Shown here: positions 1 through 10,987 of the stretch, one piece after another
Layout: each line of letters opens with the position of its first letter
Position numbering within the stretch: the stretch's first letter is position 1
DNA from: Paramacrobiotus richtersi
Lineage: Eukaryota > Tardigrada > Eutardigrada > Parachela > Macrobiotidae
Assembly: GCA_034698045.1 (NCBI GenBank)
Contig: JAQGAU010000109.1
Span: 1 to 40,522, forward strand
Reading direction: 5' to 3'
DNA length: 40,522 nucleotides
Program-made: the position numbers and the translations under genes
Notes under the pieces: generated by a model
What the model saw: the letters and a program-made list of their open reading frames with translations, nothing else
Told to the model about the DNA's origin: nothing
Databases searched by the model: none

Positions 1-1890
1 TATAAAATTCAAAAAATCCAAAAATTTCCAATAGCCAGTCATCAGGACTTAATTGTCCTGTTGTAAGTGCCTTTACTGAGGCTTTGGCTACTGCAGTGCT
101 ATAATAATAATAATAATAATAATAATTAACAGAACAACATTACGTGTAAAGGATAACTCTTCGTCCTATTTCCTTACTCAGTATTTGCACGGGCAGCTCG
201 CCGAAAACGTTTGCCATAATAGAGAATTATGGTTGTTTTTAGAACGGCTCCGCCATTGGTCAACTTGGACGAGACCCACAAGGCTTCCGGAACCACTTCT
301 TCTCTGCTTTACTCGACAGTTTTTCGCATCGCGTGATGGAATGTAATTACACTATTGGTTGTTCTGCGTAAAAAAGGAAGCGAACAAACTGAAAAAAAGC
401 TTTGATCGAATATTCTTTGGAGGTCGGTCAGAGACTGAGATTGGGCAGTAAGCGAATTAAATATCTAAGAATGCATAATGGTCTGTCCGCGGAATCCTAA
501 GCCGCCCATTCGACCAAGATTAGGCTGCCCGGATTACAATTAATATTGGTAGTACCGAGTAATTCAGGCCTGAACAATCGAACAAAATCTGAAACTGATA
601 CATGCATTATGCACGAATTGCTCAGTGCAGCAAAACTCTGGATGCGTAGAGAAAGAAGGAGGGTATAGGAAAACGCGCAGTTTTATAAAATTGTTTTTCT
701 TGGAGGTCATGGAGCTTTATAGATTTCAAGCGGGTGCCTGATGACCCATTGCACTACGTTGTGTATCGTCATTTCGGTTTCGATAAGATCACTTTCTTTG
801 TGATAATAAGTGCAAGCACAACGTTTCAGTCAAGGTTTGTGAGACAACAATGGTATCGGATGTTGTTTGAGATCATGTAAAACCATTTCGCGCGGAAATT
901 ATGTGGACGTTTTCCGGTGGTTGTCTCACCCGGACAACTTTACCGATGGGTTCTTTCAAGCCGAAGTCTCCCCCCAAGGTGATGTGTAATCAGACGATGT
1001 TTAATGTGAGCTGTTTGTTGCAGAAAGAATTTGGTTTGCGTCAAGTTACTTCGTTTCCGACACGTAAAGAAAACATTTTAGACCTGCGTGTTTTGCCGTC
1101 CGCTATGTTTGTTGAGCGCCTTGAATCGATAAAACCCCCCGCAAGTACCATATTGCTTTTTGAATTGTTGTTAAAACTGAAGCCAAAAAAATCCAAAATT
1201 TTCACGCCGAATATGTAAGGAAAATCACAAGCGAGAACAAACCGTTGTTTAATGAATCGTTACAACCAGTTAATTGGGTGAATAATTTTATGAAGATAGC
1301 GGTGTGCGGTCTTATATTTTTTTGTTAACCTAAAACGTGGAATAAAGTTGTCTTATCGGTATCTAGCAGTAACAACATCTGGGTTCGAACGTTTGGATTA
1401 TTTTTTTGGATTCTAGTAAAGCATGGATACAAGTATAAATCTTGCAATTTTAAACTCCAGCCGGCAGCATATGCAGAATGTAAGTACAAGTAAAAAGTAA
1501 ACAAGCAACAAGAATGCAACTGTAGTGTATGTGACCTTTGGTCATCTCGAGAGTTACGGATAATTGGCAAAGCAGTTATATGCATAGCAACGATATAATT
1601 AGCTGTACTGAATTCCTGTTGTTGAGATTAACATTTAGTTATCGTTTGTCCTTAGCGAAAGCCGGTGTAATATTTCAAGAATAAATATTTATGCCGATAC
1701 CCCAAAGCAACTCAACAGATTTTGAGTCAAAAAATAACAGTTACACAAGTTAATAGTTTAAAAAAAGTGTGCTAAATATGAAAAGCAGCCGAAAGAACGT
1801 TTATGTCGGAACTCGTTTCAGTGACACGGCAAAGTTAATTAATCAGCCGTGCGGCAGCCCTCAACTCGACAAACAGCACGCTGAAGTTCA
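1..1890. other. Gene-poor stretch before the first gene
   Basis: I see no supported gene here. The longest open frame (901-1218, +) has no signal peptide, recognisable domain or repeat and contains runs typical of translated non-coding AT-rich DNA. A short (TAA)n microsatellite lies at 101-127. Nothing in the stretch matches the transposons or receptor flanks found later in the window. Confidence 0.5.
101..127. repeat. (ATA)n trinucleotide microsatellite
   Basis: About nine uninterrupted ATA units are visible. It lies in non-coding DNA. Confidence 0.9.
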
Positions 1891-1893
1891 AAC

Positions 1894-1904
1894 ATATAAT
1901 ATAA
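1894..1904 (+). promoter_or_regulatory. TATA box of the secreted-protein gene
   Basis: The sequence TATAATATAAG lies about 100 bp upstream of the ATG at 2002. A transcription start would fall near 1925, leaving a leader of about 75 nt. The assignment rests on position and match to TATA consensus only. Confidence 0.5.
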
Positions 1905-2001
1905 GCCCGTCACAAAATCAGAAGCTGCACTGTGTAATCTAAGCATCCTAGCCATTTCCCCCAGTTGTTACTTGCATCTTCCAAGCCACCTCTACAGTAC
2001 A

Positions 2002-3048
2002 ATGATTCGCGCAGTGATTTTTGCTGCTTTTATTGCCGGCATCAGCGCTCAGGTGTGCGTTCCGCCAGTCATCACGCACACCGAAACTGGAGATGGTAAG
2101 CGTACCACGATTCAAGCCTGGACTATATGAGCTATAATGGCATTTTTTGTAGAGCTGTACCGAGTTTTGCTGAAGGACTTAAGTGATGTGACGGACAAGG
2201 CCGCGGCCATCTCAGCAGCGGCTCAAGGCGGCAGTGACTGTATGAAGTTCGAGAGTATCGGGGACTTTTTTACCCAACTGCTGGTTACTTTTAATGCCGA
2301 TAACATCTGGCTGGACAGAGTGGGAGCCGGCCTTATTCCCGGTGGCGACGAGTGCATCGGTCAAAACATCCGCATGGCCTTCGAACAGTCGAACATCGTG
2401 GGCAAAGCCGATACCCCTGTTCTACCGTCAACCTCCTGTCCCCCCACTTCAGGAGCAGAAATTACCAGTACGGTCATGGGAACGGTCACACATCGCTGTA
2501 TGGGGATGAAAAGAATGTATGTATAATATATAATATATAATGTATAATACGTATATACGTACGTATGTATGTATGTGTTTTTGTACTTACATATACGGTA
2601 TGTATGCGTAGGTGCAAAAAGTATGTTACTCAACTTTTGATTATTTGACCTTAATCGCATTCGATGTACGCAAGCATCGTTCTAGTCAGATAATGGCTTT
2701 AACTGCCAGCTATTTTTTGTACATATCCTGTAAATCATATACCTAACGTGCGTGTTTGCAGCCCTTTCCCAGTACACTCTGCAGCAGTTTGGTCGTGCCA
2801 TGGCCGCGTTGGGAGCTGCCCCTGCCGGTCCCAACCCCCCGGGATGCTGGCAAAAATACGTGGTGGACTTCAATACCGCCGTGGCCGCTGTGCAGGCTAC
2901 CGTTGCCGCCAACAACGCCGCAGGCTGTCTGGCCGCCACCCAAGTGATGGCCAACGCTATGAAGGGAATCCGTGCGTCTGGTACCGGCATGGTATGTACT
3001 ACCACTCCGGCTCCTACTTCCACTACCATGAAAAGCTCGGGCTACTAA
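2002..3048 (+). CDS. Small secreted cysteine-containing protein, three exons
   Basis: Exons 2002-2095, 2153-2497 and 2762-3048 join in phase (94+345+287 nt) to give 241 aa. Residues 1-17 form a clear signal peptide (MIRAVIFAAFIAGISAQ), so the product is probably secreted. The mature part has seven cysteines, one directly after the cleavage region and one just before the tail. The middle is mixed helical and acidic, the third exon is Ala/Val/Asn-rich, and the C-terminus is a Thr/Pro/Ser stretch (TTTPAPTSTT) that may be O-glycosylated. I do not recognise the family and assign no function. The intron 1 acceptor and both outer exons are well supported. The exon 2 donor is less certain: GTATGG at 2498 keeps the frame, whereas the stronger-looking GTATGT at 2517 would shift exon 3 out of its Cys-bearing frame. 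Confidence 0.75.
2517..2612. repeat. TA/GTAT simple-sequence tract in intron 2
   Basis: Low-complexity alternation of TATA, TAATA and GTAT units fills the first third of intron 2 of the secreted-protein gene. It explains the short, meaningless open frames around it. Confidence 0.85.
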
Positions 3049-3451
3049 CCCAGATGTTCGTCCTTCCTAATTTGATTGTTTGTGTATTCGGTCAACTTAT
3101 TCGTTGTCATCTTTTCTATGTTTTCTATTTTACAACATGCAATTGAAACAGCTGGAATGTTTTGCCGAAAAAAAAGTAAAAAAAAAAAAGGTTTCCTTTC
3201 GATTCAACTGGCGCGTAGATCATCCGGCCCTGTGCTTGACCTTTTGATTGACATAGTTACCATAATACAAGAACTCACGTAGAAAACTGCTAAATAGCGG
3301 TAATGTCCAGTGAAACCGATCACTTTTGATACTCCAGTTTAAAAGGTCCGTCATAAGATATGCATGTTAATTAAGGCTACTTAATGTGCATGCTGACCGT
3401 CTGTACCGGCGAAAATGCAGTGTTACGGTATCTACAGAGCACATATACGTA
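3049..3451. other. 3' flank of secreted-protein gene up to the first transposon
   Basis: No gene seen. An A-rich run (3170-3190) is present. No clear AATAAA polyadenylation signal was found close to the stop codon at 3048. Confidence 0.5.
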
Positions 3452-3540
3452 CTGTTAAATCCCGAAAGCAAGAACAAGGTTGCACGGGCAGGCTGGCTGC
3501 CCGTACCGCGGGCTGCAGCTACGTTCAAAGCCGTTCACGG
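3452..3540 (+). repeat. Left terminal inverted repeat of element 1
   Basis: Starts CTGTTAAATCCCGAAAGC next to TA and pairs with 5248-5335 with only a few mismatches. Its inner part (CAGCTACGTTCAAAGCCG...) is shared with the TIR of element 2. Confidence 0.92.
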
Positions 3541-3659
3541 TGAACAGCTGATTATTTTAATTTAGCGATTGTTTTTTTGCATTTATTATTTGGAAAAGTG
3601 TTGTCTTCCAGCCGTTGTTGAAATTACGATTATGTAAATGTGATTAATTTGATGAAATT

Positions 3660-5096
3660 ATGGATTGTAACCGGAGAAGAACGTATAAAGACTGGGAGAT
3701 TCGAAAATACGTGGAGAAATACCAAGGCAGTGGGATATCTCTAAACCAATATGCACAGCGAGAGCGGATCCCGCGTAGCTGCTTGGAGCGATAGGTGAAG
3801 TAAGTTTGAACAGGAATATTAGTGTTATAACTGCTGAGAAGTGAATATTTGCAGAAAAAATGGCGTTGTCGTTCCTCAGAAGAGACGTGCTCCAATGTAC
3901 CTGGATATTGAAACAGAGCTATACCAGTGGGTGCTGGAAGAAAGATCAAAAGGATATCCGCTGAACCACAAGGATCTGAAGACAAAGGCATTAGAAATTG
4001 CGAAGAAATTGGGGAAAAACGAATTCACGGCCTCCTGTAACTGGATCGCGAAATTCAAGGCGAGAAAAAAGCTTTCCTATCGAGCAGCCACGCACACGTC
4101 CAGGAAAGAAAAGTTCACAGAAAAAGATCGAGTACGTCAGGTTTTTGGGTTTATATTGGCAGTTTTTATCAGCATGCATTGCAGTCTTTTTTGCTAACTC
4201 AATTTTACAAAATGTATGCTTAGTCGGTATAAAATTTATAGGAAGAACAGGAGCACTTTTTTGAAGAGCTTGTGGAAATTGTGGATATTCAGCATACGCC
4301 GCTCAAAAACATCATAAACTTTGATCAAACCAACGTTAAATTCGTGCCTTCAAAAAAGAAAACTATTGACATAAAGGGCGCAAAACAGGTCAATGTTGTT
4401 GACGCACCAGGAGAAAAAGACGGATTCACTGTTAGCCTGGCAGTTTCAGCAAGCGGAGAGAAGCTACCTGCAGTTGTTGTTTTTAAAGGAAGTCAAAAAA
4501 CAGGTGTCCTGTCCGAACGAATAATGAAGAAACTTGTCATTCCGACAAACGTCAGGGTGATGAGTTCTAAATCGTCATGGTGGAATGAACAGCTTGATCA
4601 TACATGGATTATCGAAACGTTCGAGATAGATGGAGATGCGAAGATTCTGCTGCGCGACCAGTTCAGTGTGCATAAGATGTATTCCAGCTGTGAATTGTTG
4701 AATGAGCGGAACGTGCGACAGATTTTTGTTCCAGTTGCCATGACAGGTTTTTACCAGCCACTAGATGTCGGTGTGAATCGTCCATTCAAGGTATATTATC
4801 AGGACGAATATCACCTCTGGCGGCGAACCCATCGCGAAACTACAAAATCTGGTTACCTCGTAAAGCCGAAACGACAGGATATCCTGCATTTTTTATCCGC
4901 TGCGTGGGACAAAGTAACACCAAAAATCATCCAGAACTCGTTTGTTGCTGCACAGATTGTTGAGCGGGAGATTATCGATAAATGTGATTCGGAAAATGTT
5001 CCGCCACAGATGGAACTGGAAGCAAATGAGACCAGCTGCCTTGAAACCAGCTGGGATTTTGACGAATCATTTTCAGATGACGAAATGGATCAGTAA
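3660..5096 (+). pseudogene. pogo/Tigger-like transposase, interrupted by one stop codon
   Basis: Exons 3660-3799, 3855-4140 and 4242-5096 join in phase and would give 426 aa. Order: N-terminal psq-type helix-turn-helix (residues ~8-47), CENP-B-like second DNA-binding region with a Lys/Arg-rich end (~60-140), then a DDE domain with first aspartate in NFDQTN, second in LLRDQFSVHK and third in GFYQPLDVGVNRPFK. In a working copy this enzyme would bind the TIRs in the nucleus and cut and paste the element. Codon 45 is TAG (3792-3794). Element 2 has TGG (Trp) at the same place (LQRWVQ), so a single G-to-A change explains it. All splice sites and the catalytic residues look intact. Re-initiation downstream would lose the first DNA-binding helix, so the copy is probably non-autonomous. 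Confidence 0.9.
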
Positions 5097-5247
5097 ATTT
5101 TTATGAATCCAAATATGCATTTGTTTGTACAGTAACTTTTATGTTTCGTTGTGATAACTGAGTTTTTGACGGTGGAACTTGAACGGTGCACAGAAATATA
5201 GAATAGAATTGAGTTATTCAAATAAATTAGGCGTGAAAATCACAAGT

Positions 5248-5335
5248 CGCGAACGGTTCTGAACGTAGCTGCAGCCCGCGGTACGGGCAGCCAGCCTGCC
5301 TGTGCAACCTTGTTCTTGCTTTCGGGATTTAACAG
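5248..5335 (-). repeat. Right terminal inverted repeat of element 1
   Basis: Reverse complement of 3452-3540 with few differences; followed by the TA duplication at 5336-5337. Confidence 0.92.
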
Positions 5336-5337
5336 TA

Positions 5338-6770
5338 ACTGAAAAGTAAATCATGGTATTCCAGCCGAAAAACCATTTTTTTAAGTGCTGAATCATCTCG
5401 AATGCAGATATTAATGAAGCACCAGTTGCATATTCAACAATTGTATTCAAAATCTGCAAAATATTGAATTCGCAAGGAATACACACAGTTTGGACTGTGT
5501 ATAGGTCTGCACTGCCTTTGCATCGTATCTTAATTATCAAGTCAAAATATTTGAGCATCAACTTATGTATGTAGTCGTATCAAGTGTCACTTGCGATGCT
5601 ATAGCCAACTTTACAGATTTTCACACAGACCGCTGAATAAAATAAATACCATAAGTAATAAGCAGTTTACGGATATAAAGCAAGAAATTATTGTGCACTC
5701 GCCAAGCGCTGCACAGAAGGCCGGTGACAAGGACCGAAGCGAAGTAGTACACGGTTCAAATCTTTTACTGGTCTCAACACTCAGTGATGCTGGGCCAAGT
5801 TTGATAAATTTGTTCGCGCCTCTCCTACTCCACAGTCCACACCATGAAGTCTTGCGGGCAATTTTCGAACGTACAAAGTTCTAACTTCCTTCTACCCCAG
5901 TTTCTTTCTATGTAGAAGAATCAGCACATAACCGTGAACATTTGTACCTGCCGAATGGTACCAAAGTCTTGTACCTACGGAAACTGACACCAGGCCAAAT
6001 CGTGCCAGAGACACTTCGTACCAAGAAAAGAAGACTACAGAAGGTGGCGAAAGGAAAGGAAAGTAAGCAAACTTTGAAAAACCAAGAAGAAAGACTAAAA
6101 ATAACAGTTTAACCAAGAAACGAACCAAGAATAAAAAAGGTTCAAAAAGACAAAACAGTTCAAAAAACACAAAAACACTGAGGAAGAGCTCCGTGTTAGG
6201 TTTGACAAGAGAGACAAAGAGAGTAACCGTGTGAAGCGGCCACCATCATCGCATATTGTTTACTCGGTTTGCTCCGGTGCTGACCATCACATTGCGCGTC
6301 AACAGAGTCAAAACCAGGAATGGACAAACATACTCAGTTTTGCCGTTACTTGGTAAGGGTAAAGTTAAAGTTTGTCTTCTGGACTGCATCTTGAATGAGA
6401 TTAGAATATTTGGTTATCAAAAAATGCTGTTGTTATTCTGAGAGATAATATGAAAGAATGGTGCTTTCGCCTGGGGTGCATGTTCGATCCAAGCACGGAG
6501 ATGTTCAGTCACGGTCGATGCTTTGTCGGCACAAATGGCTGGCTTCGTCGTGGTCATCGACATGTGCCGCTAAGTGCGAGCGAAATGGAACTGGAATACA
6601 GTTGCCGGATTGAGCATGCTCTTATAGTTGTTTCGTTAAATATCGTGTACGACGCCGATTTGATGTTAGCACCTATCCCTTCCAGCGCTGACTAAGACGT
6701 TTGTTTTAAAGATGTTTTTCCTTTGCCAGTTTCTGCACCTCGACTTTTGGCGCATGAAACCTTTACTCGA
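5338..6770. other. Intergenic DNA with an A-rich degenerate repeat
   Basis: No supported gene. From about 5940 there are scattered GTACC/GTACG motifs, and 6045-6185 is a purine-rich tract of degenerate AACCAAGAAA-type units. A similar tract occupies the core of the element at 20635-21245, so this may be the remains of a related non-autonomous transposon, but I could not define terminal repeats. Confidence 0.4.
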
Positions 6771-7326
6771 TTTTTTAATTTTCAATGAGCCGACATTGTT
6801 CTCCGGGGTTGTGTTCCAATAAAATCACATGCCTGGTAAAGAGATGCATTAATAATCTCCTTCTGTACCCACGTCCAAGACTGAAAGCTGGTGAACCACG
6901 ATCAACCGGAAAGCTTTTCTGTGTATCCACAGATAGGTCATCATCCCAAATATTAATGGCATTTGCAATTGTGAACATATGTAGCGTTGGTTTGGGATCT
7001 CTTGGGATGGGATACATTATTTCGCGAGTGATTGTGTCTGTCATGCAAACTGAATTAATGCGCAGCTACACGGTAAGGTCACTAAGGTGTCAATAGAATA
7101 ACGTTTTTTGGTTAGCTAATCCGCACTGCGGACATTTTTATCGCAGATGGGTCATGTCAGGAAGATAGGCGCAACTTCTGCTACAGGACTCACGGTATAT
7201 GAATATGTTAACCAAGATCTATACAATACTTGTAAAACATCAGTTGGAAGTGTTCGATAGTGCCCCACGCTGAATAATCATATTTTTCAGTATCGCGGAA
7301 AATACACGGAACCCCAAATTACAGAT
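6770..7326 (+). repeat. Duplicated 5' flank of receptor A
   Basis: This segment is recognisably similar to the 5' flank of receptor G (about 27620-28386). Shared blocks include TTCTGTACCCAC, the CACGCA/CATGCAAACTG block, a CGCAGTAACACG-like block, a TTGCGGAC...TCGCAGATG block and the leader before the ATG. It shows that duplication copied at least 550 bp of upstream DNA. Unlike the other copies, the TATA-like block is poorly preserved in A, and the leader uORF has GTG (7260) in place of ATG. Confidence 0.7.
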
Positions 7327-8930
7327 ATGAATGACAGCCAAGTTGCTTTTAACATTTCTGACAATCGCTCATCAGACAGTGATTCGCTTAGATGGAATGT
7401 TACCGCAGTTGGACGAGCAATCTTTGGCATTCTCCAGCTTATTTTCAACATGGGAATGCTCTTCCTGTTTTTCCACCAGCGCAGTCTCCGGACGTCATTT
7501 AGCGTCTATCTCATCGGTTTACTGTCTGCCAACATTTTTTTCGCTGCGGGCCAGTATCCGCTGGAAATCCTTCGCCTAATTTATTCCCGTTGGTGGATGT
7601 CTGAGTTAGCATGCAGTTTTTACTTATACCACCTCTGGGTCTTTGCTGCCGTACCGATGAACATGCACGTGTTAATTTCCATCAACCGCATCTGGGCCCT
7701 GGCGCTTCCCATCTCCTATCGCCGGATACACTGCGCAAAAGTGTCTGTTCTGTTATGTTTGGGGATTGTGGTGTATGTTCACATCCTTAGTCTGCCGCTG
7801 TTGATTATAGACGAAGTGACATTTCGGCTGCCGTTAAGCGAGTCTGGCTGTAGTTTGAATGATGCGAAGCAGAGTGCTTATGCGAATGTAGTCAACATGA
7901 TTGGTTTCAATCTTCCTATTAGTATTGTGTTGTGTTCATACCCGTTCATTCTGCATAAACATTTGAGGAGGAGAAGAATTAGGAGTGTCAGTAAGACAGC
8001 TGGGACACCGGTTGACAGGACTACTCTTCAAGGAAATCCTTCCCATCTGGTAAGATTTGGATGTACCATAAAAAGCGGCCGCTGGATACTTTTTTCGTCG
8101 ACTTTGAAAAACGATCATTAGCGTCGTGTCATCATCACGATTATCGCCGGCCAGTGTCATGAAGCGCTAGAATATGTTTTAAAGGTCACATAGAGCCGTA
8201 GTTTGAAAGTGACAGGCGTTCGGTCCTCAGGTTTGCATAGTATTGCTGCAAATATGTACTGCAGCTAAATCCCAAGGATGGGAAAGCTGCAATGTCGGAA
8301 GTGCTACAGCCCTCGTTAAGGTGAAAAGTAACACCCCTTTTGGATTGACTAACAACCGTCACTAAAGCAATTATCAATATGAAAACTGTGCGCATTCACT
8401 GCATTACCTAAACAAGGGCGGCAGCACTGGTAACATTGCAGTTTCTCCTGCTTTTAGATTTTATCCGGCGTCTCCTCGGTCTTCATCCACTTAACATAAT
8501 ACTCTTAATCACTCGTCTGATCAGATCTACAGTAATTAGAGAAAAAAATACCAGGATTTTTTGCGCGTAAAATCTCATGCCGCTCTCTTGTAAGTAACGA
8601 GACATTCAATGTTGACAAAAAAATATTATGTTATTATTCAATCTACAGTCAGGGAGCCGAACCGGAAGCGTACCAAGTAAATGCCACAATGAACAAGTTC
8701 GTCCGTTCCTGGTCTTGACATTTTTGACGTGCAGCGTTCTGGTGTGCTGGGTGCCGGATCAAATCTACTGGACAATGGCGAGCTTCATGGACGTGACTGA
8801 TTACGTGCTGCTACGCAACATTGGCATGATACTGCGCGCACTACAGGCTGTCTTGGATCCCGTTCTTTTTGCCATGTCCTTGAACAGTTTTCGCGCAAGC
8901 TTCTCGAAGATGTGTAGGAAACATTGTTAA
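7327..8930 (+). CDS. Rhodopsin-like 7TM receptor, paralogue A
   Basis: Exons 7327-8049 (241 codons, TM1 to TM5) and 8649-8930 (TM6-TM7 and tail) give 334 aa; the 599-bp intron (GTAAGA...CTACAG, phase 0) lies in the third intracellular loop. Two N-glycosylation sites (N9, N24) precede TM1. Cys96 at the top of TM3 and Cys175 in the second extracellular loop fit the conserved class A disulfide. The DRY position reads NRIWA (120-124), TM6 carries CWVP (274-277) and TM7 has DPVLF (311-315) where NPxxY is usual. The tail is very short and ends RKHC. It should act at the plasma membrane as a GPCR; the ligand is unknown. The start fits paralogues F and G exactly. Closest relatives in the window are F and G; 3' flank is shared with F. 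Confidence 0.9.
8186..8395 (-). CDS. Possible small secreted peptide, antisense inside the receptor A intron
   Basis: A 69-aa open frame begins MRTVFILIIALVTVVSQS, which has the charge, hydrophobic core and small-residue end of a signal peptide. The remainder is polar with two cysteines and six tyrosine or phenylalanine residues. It lies wholly within the A intron on the opposite strand. I found no second copy in the introns of F or G. An open frame of this size can occur by chance, so this is only a candidate. Confidence 0.2.
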   Translation of the reverse strand: MRTVFILIIALVTVVSQSKRGVTFHLNEGCSTSDIAAFPSLGFSCSTYLQQYYANLRTERLSLSNYGSM

Positions 8931-9290
8931 TCTGTCGGTTGTGGTGCATATGTATATCCATGTGTAAAAGTAGCTGTGCTCTTTTTCTAAACCATCAGCC
9001 ACGTCTCAGAAGCTCTCTTCAGCTGCGACTATGGCGCCGCTACTATATGTGCTTTATCTATTATCGTAATTACTATTACCGCCTCTACCTGAACTTTCTC
9101 TGGAAGGCTTTTCTAGCAAGCATCCAACTGGTCATCTCTTAGTTCTTGTTGTTCGATTATGTTTATAAGTGAAATATGTTAATTTCCAAGACCATCAGAA
9201 TATTCTTCGATAATCTTTCGTGTGCCAAATGCAGTTCAGTTGGTGTGAATTATCTGCATTCTGCTGCGTAATGTTCAATTCAAGAGACAG
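8931..9290 (+). repeat. 3' flank of receptor A, duplicated after receptor F
   Basis: Similar in order and content to 23715-24080 after receptor F, for example the block around TTTTCTAAAC, GCGCCGC/GCCGCCC, and ATAATCTTTCG. This indicates that A and F descend from a duplication reaching at least 350 bp beyond the stop codon. No gene seen; 9291-9862 is also empty as far as I can tell. Confidence 0.65.
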
Positions 9291-9862
9291 GTTATTTTGT
9301 GCGCAATGCCGGGCACAATATAATTCTCAATCTGTAGCCTTCTCCAGCTGAATTTGGTATCGAATAAAACCATGAACATCCGACCTTTAATTTGGCCTTT
9401 CTGCTGCCCTATCAGTTCTCACTTCACAACAGTTATATCGTCTGAATTGTAACTTACAAGCCCAAATTATACATAAACCCTGCCCAGAAATCTGCTATTC
9501 GAAAAGCAGACAATTTCTGTCCTGTAAACAGAAATCTGGGTGACAAAGAAGTTTGCTTTAGTGCTTCTAACAGTTACCCTACAACATAGTCACGCAGTGC
9601 CGATCCGGTTACATGGCCGCAGTGGAAAGAAATACAGCATTGTACTCGTTATACTTCGTACTGTAAGGACATGCAACAGTCTTACGCGTTCCCCATGGTT
9701 CGCAAGAGGCGACCGTTACATTTTCCAAACTTAAACTGTCGTAGCTAAAAACAGCTGTTACAGGGTGCGGTTTGCAGAAAAAGAGCGAGAAATTGTACGT
9801 GACCTTTCTGTTCAGTTTATGCGTGGCATAGGTGAAATGAAAACTTATAAGTTGGACCAGCG

Positions 9863-10966
9863 TTAATAACACTTTCCACACAATTTTGCAATGCTTGCTC
9901 GAAAGCTGCTCAAAGACAGTGTAAAAAGAACTGGATCTAGAACCCCCTGCAGTGCATATAGAATCACGCCAACGTTGTGTAGCAGAGAGTAATCGGTCAC
10001 GTCCATAAAGTTTGCCATCGTCCAGTAGATCTGATCCGGTATCCAACACACAAGCACGCTGCATGTCAACAGTGTCAATATCAGGAACGGACGAACATGC
10101 TCATTGTGGCCCTAATTTGGTAATTTTGGTAATCGCCCGGTTCCACTCTTTGGCTCCATTGTGCCCACATTTCCACGTCCTGCTTCCTTAATCTACGAAA
10201 AATATATCTAACAGCCGTTATTTATGGCACAGCCACAGCCACTGATGAGCTGTATTTTCATGGAAAGCAGATCGATCAACCGCTGTCGCAGGTGCTTTAC
10301 TAATAGCCCAGATTCTTCTCCTCGCCAGATGTTTATAGAGAATGAATGGATAGGAGCACAAGACGACGGCAATCGGTAAATTGAAACCTATCATATTGAC
10401 TACATTTGTATACGCAATCTGCTCTGCTTGTCATAATTCAGACTACACCCAGACTCTAAAGGCAACCGATACGACACTTTGTCTACAATTAGCATTGGCA
10501 GGCATAGAAAATGAACATACATCACATTCCCTAAGCACAACAAAACAGACACTTTTGCGCAGTGTATCCGGCGATATGAGATGGGAAACGCCAGGGCCCA
10601 GATACGATTGATAGTAATTGAAACGTGCATATGCATTGGCACGGCAACGAACACCGAGGTCTGGTATAGGTAAAAACTACATGCTAATTCAGACATCCAC
10701 CAGTGGGAATAGATTAGACGAAGGATTTCTAAAGGGTATTCACTCGCAGCGTAAAATGTATTAGCTGACAGCAAACCAATGATGTAGACGCTGAACGAAG
10801 TGCGGAGGCTACGTTGCTGAGATATCAGGGCGAGCATTCCGATGTTGAAAATCAGCTGGAGAATGCAGAAGATTGTTCGTCCAACTGCGGCAAAATTCCA
10901 ATCAATTTGGTCCGCGTCTGATGTGACATTGATAGATATGTTGAAAAGGTTCTGGCTGTCCTTCAT
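9863..10966 (-). pseudogene. Rhodopsin-like 7TM receptor, paralogue B, broken
   Basis: Exon 1 runs from the ATG at 10966 to about 10245 and exon 2 from about 10160 to 9863, on the minus strand. TM1-TM5 are readable (WNFAAVGR, SACSFYLY-like TM3 start, NRIWALAFPISYR), then the frame is lost at about 10409-10430, where B carries about five extra bases relative to A after NYDKQS. Reading continues in a second frame to TM5. The exon 1 donor is degenerate (CAGTGG where paralogues have GGTAAG). In exon 2 an in-frame TAG replaces the Lys codon of the PNKGHNEHVRPF motif. TM6-TM7 are otherwise intact, with VCWIPDQIYW and LDPVLF. At least two independent lesions make a working receptor unlikely. The intron is short (about 85 bp), as in C. 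Confidence 0.85.
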
Positions 10967-10987
10967 TTCTGTGGCTAGGATTCCCAA

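Larger units (their letters stand above)
3452..5335 (+). mobile_element. pogo/Tigger-like DNA transposon (element 1), 1884 bp
   Basis: The element is bounded by TA dinucleotides (3450-3451 and 5336-5337), the target duplication typical of the Tc1/mariner-pogo superfamily. Its terminal inverted repeats are about 88 bp long, start CTGTTAAATCCCG and are nearly identical (3452-3540 and 5248-5335). It carries one transposase gene on the + strand, with a possible AATAAA signal at 5221-5226 inside the right end. The internal structure (three exons, final exon of exactly 855 nt) matches element 2 at 30004-31953, but the outer TIR sequences differ, so the two belong to different subfamilies. Confidence 0.92.

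Noticed and set aside
901-1218. 105-codon open frame on the + strand
   Set aside because: No signal, domain, paralogue or splice context; composition looks like non-coding DNA.
4272-4274. Start of a separate 274-aa gene for the DDE domain of element 1
   Set aside because: The frame is open upstream to the splice acceptor at 4241 and joins exon 2 in phase; it is the third exon of the transposase.
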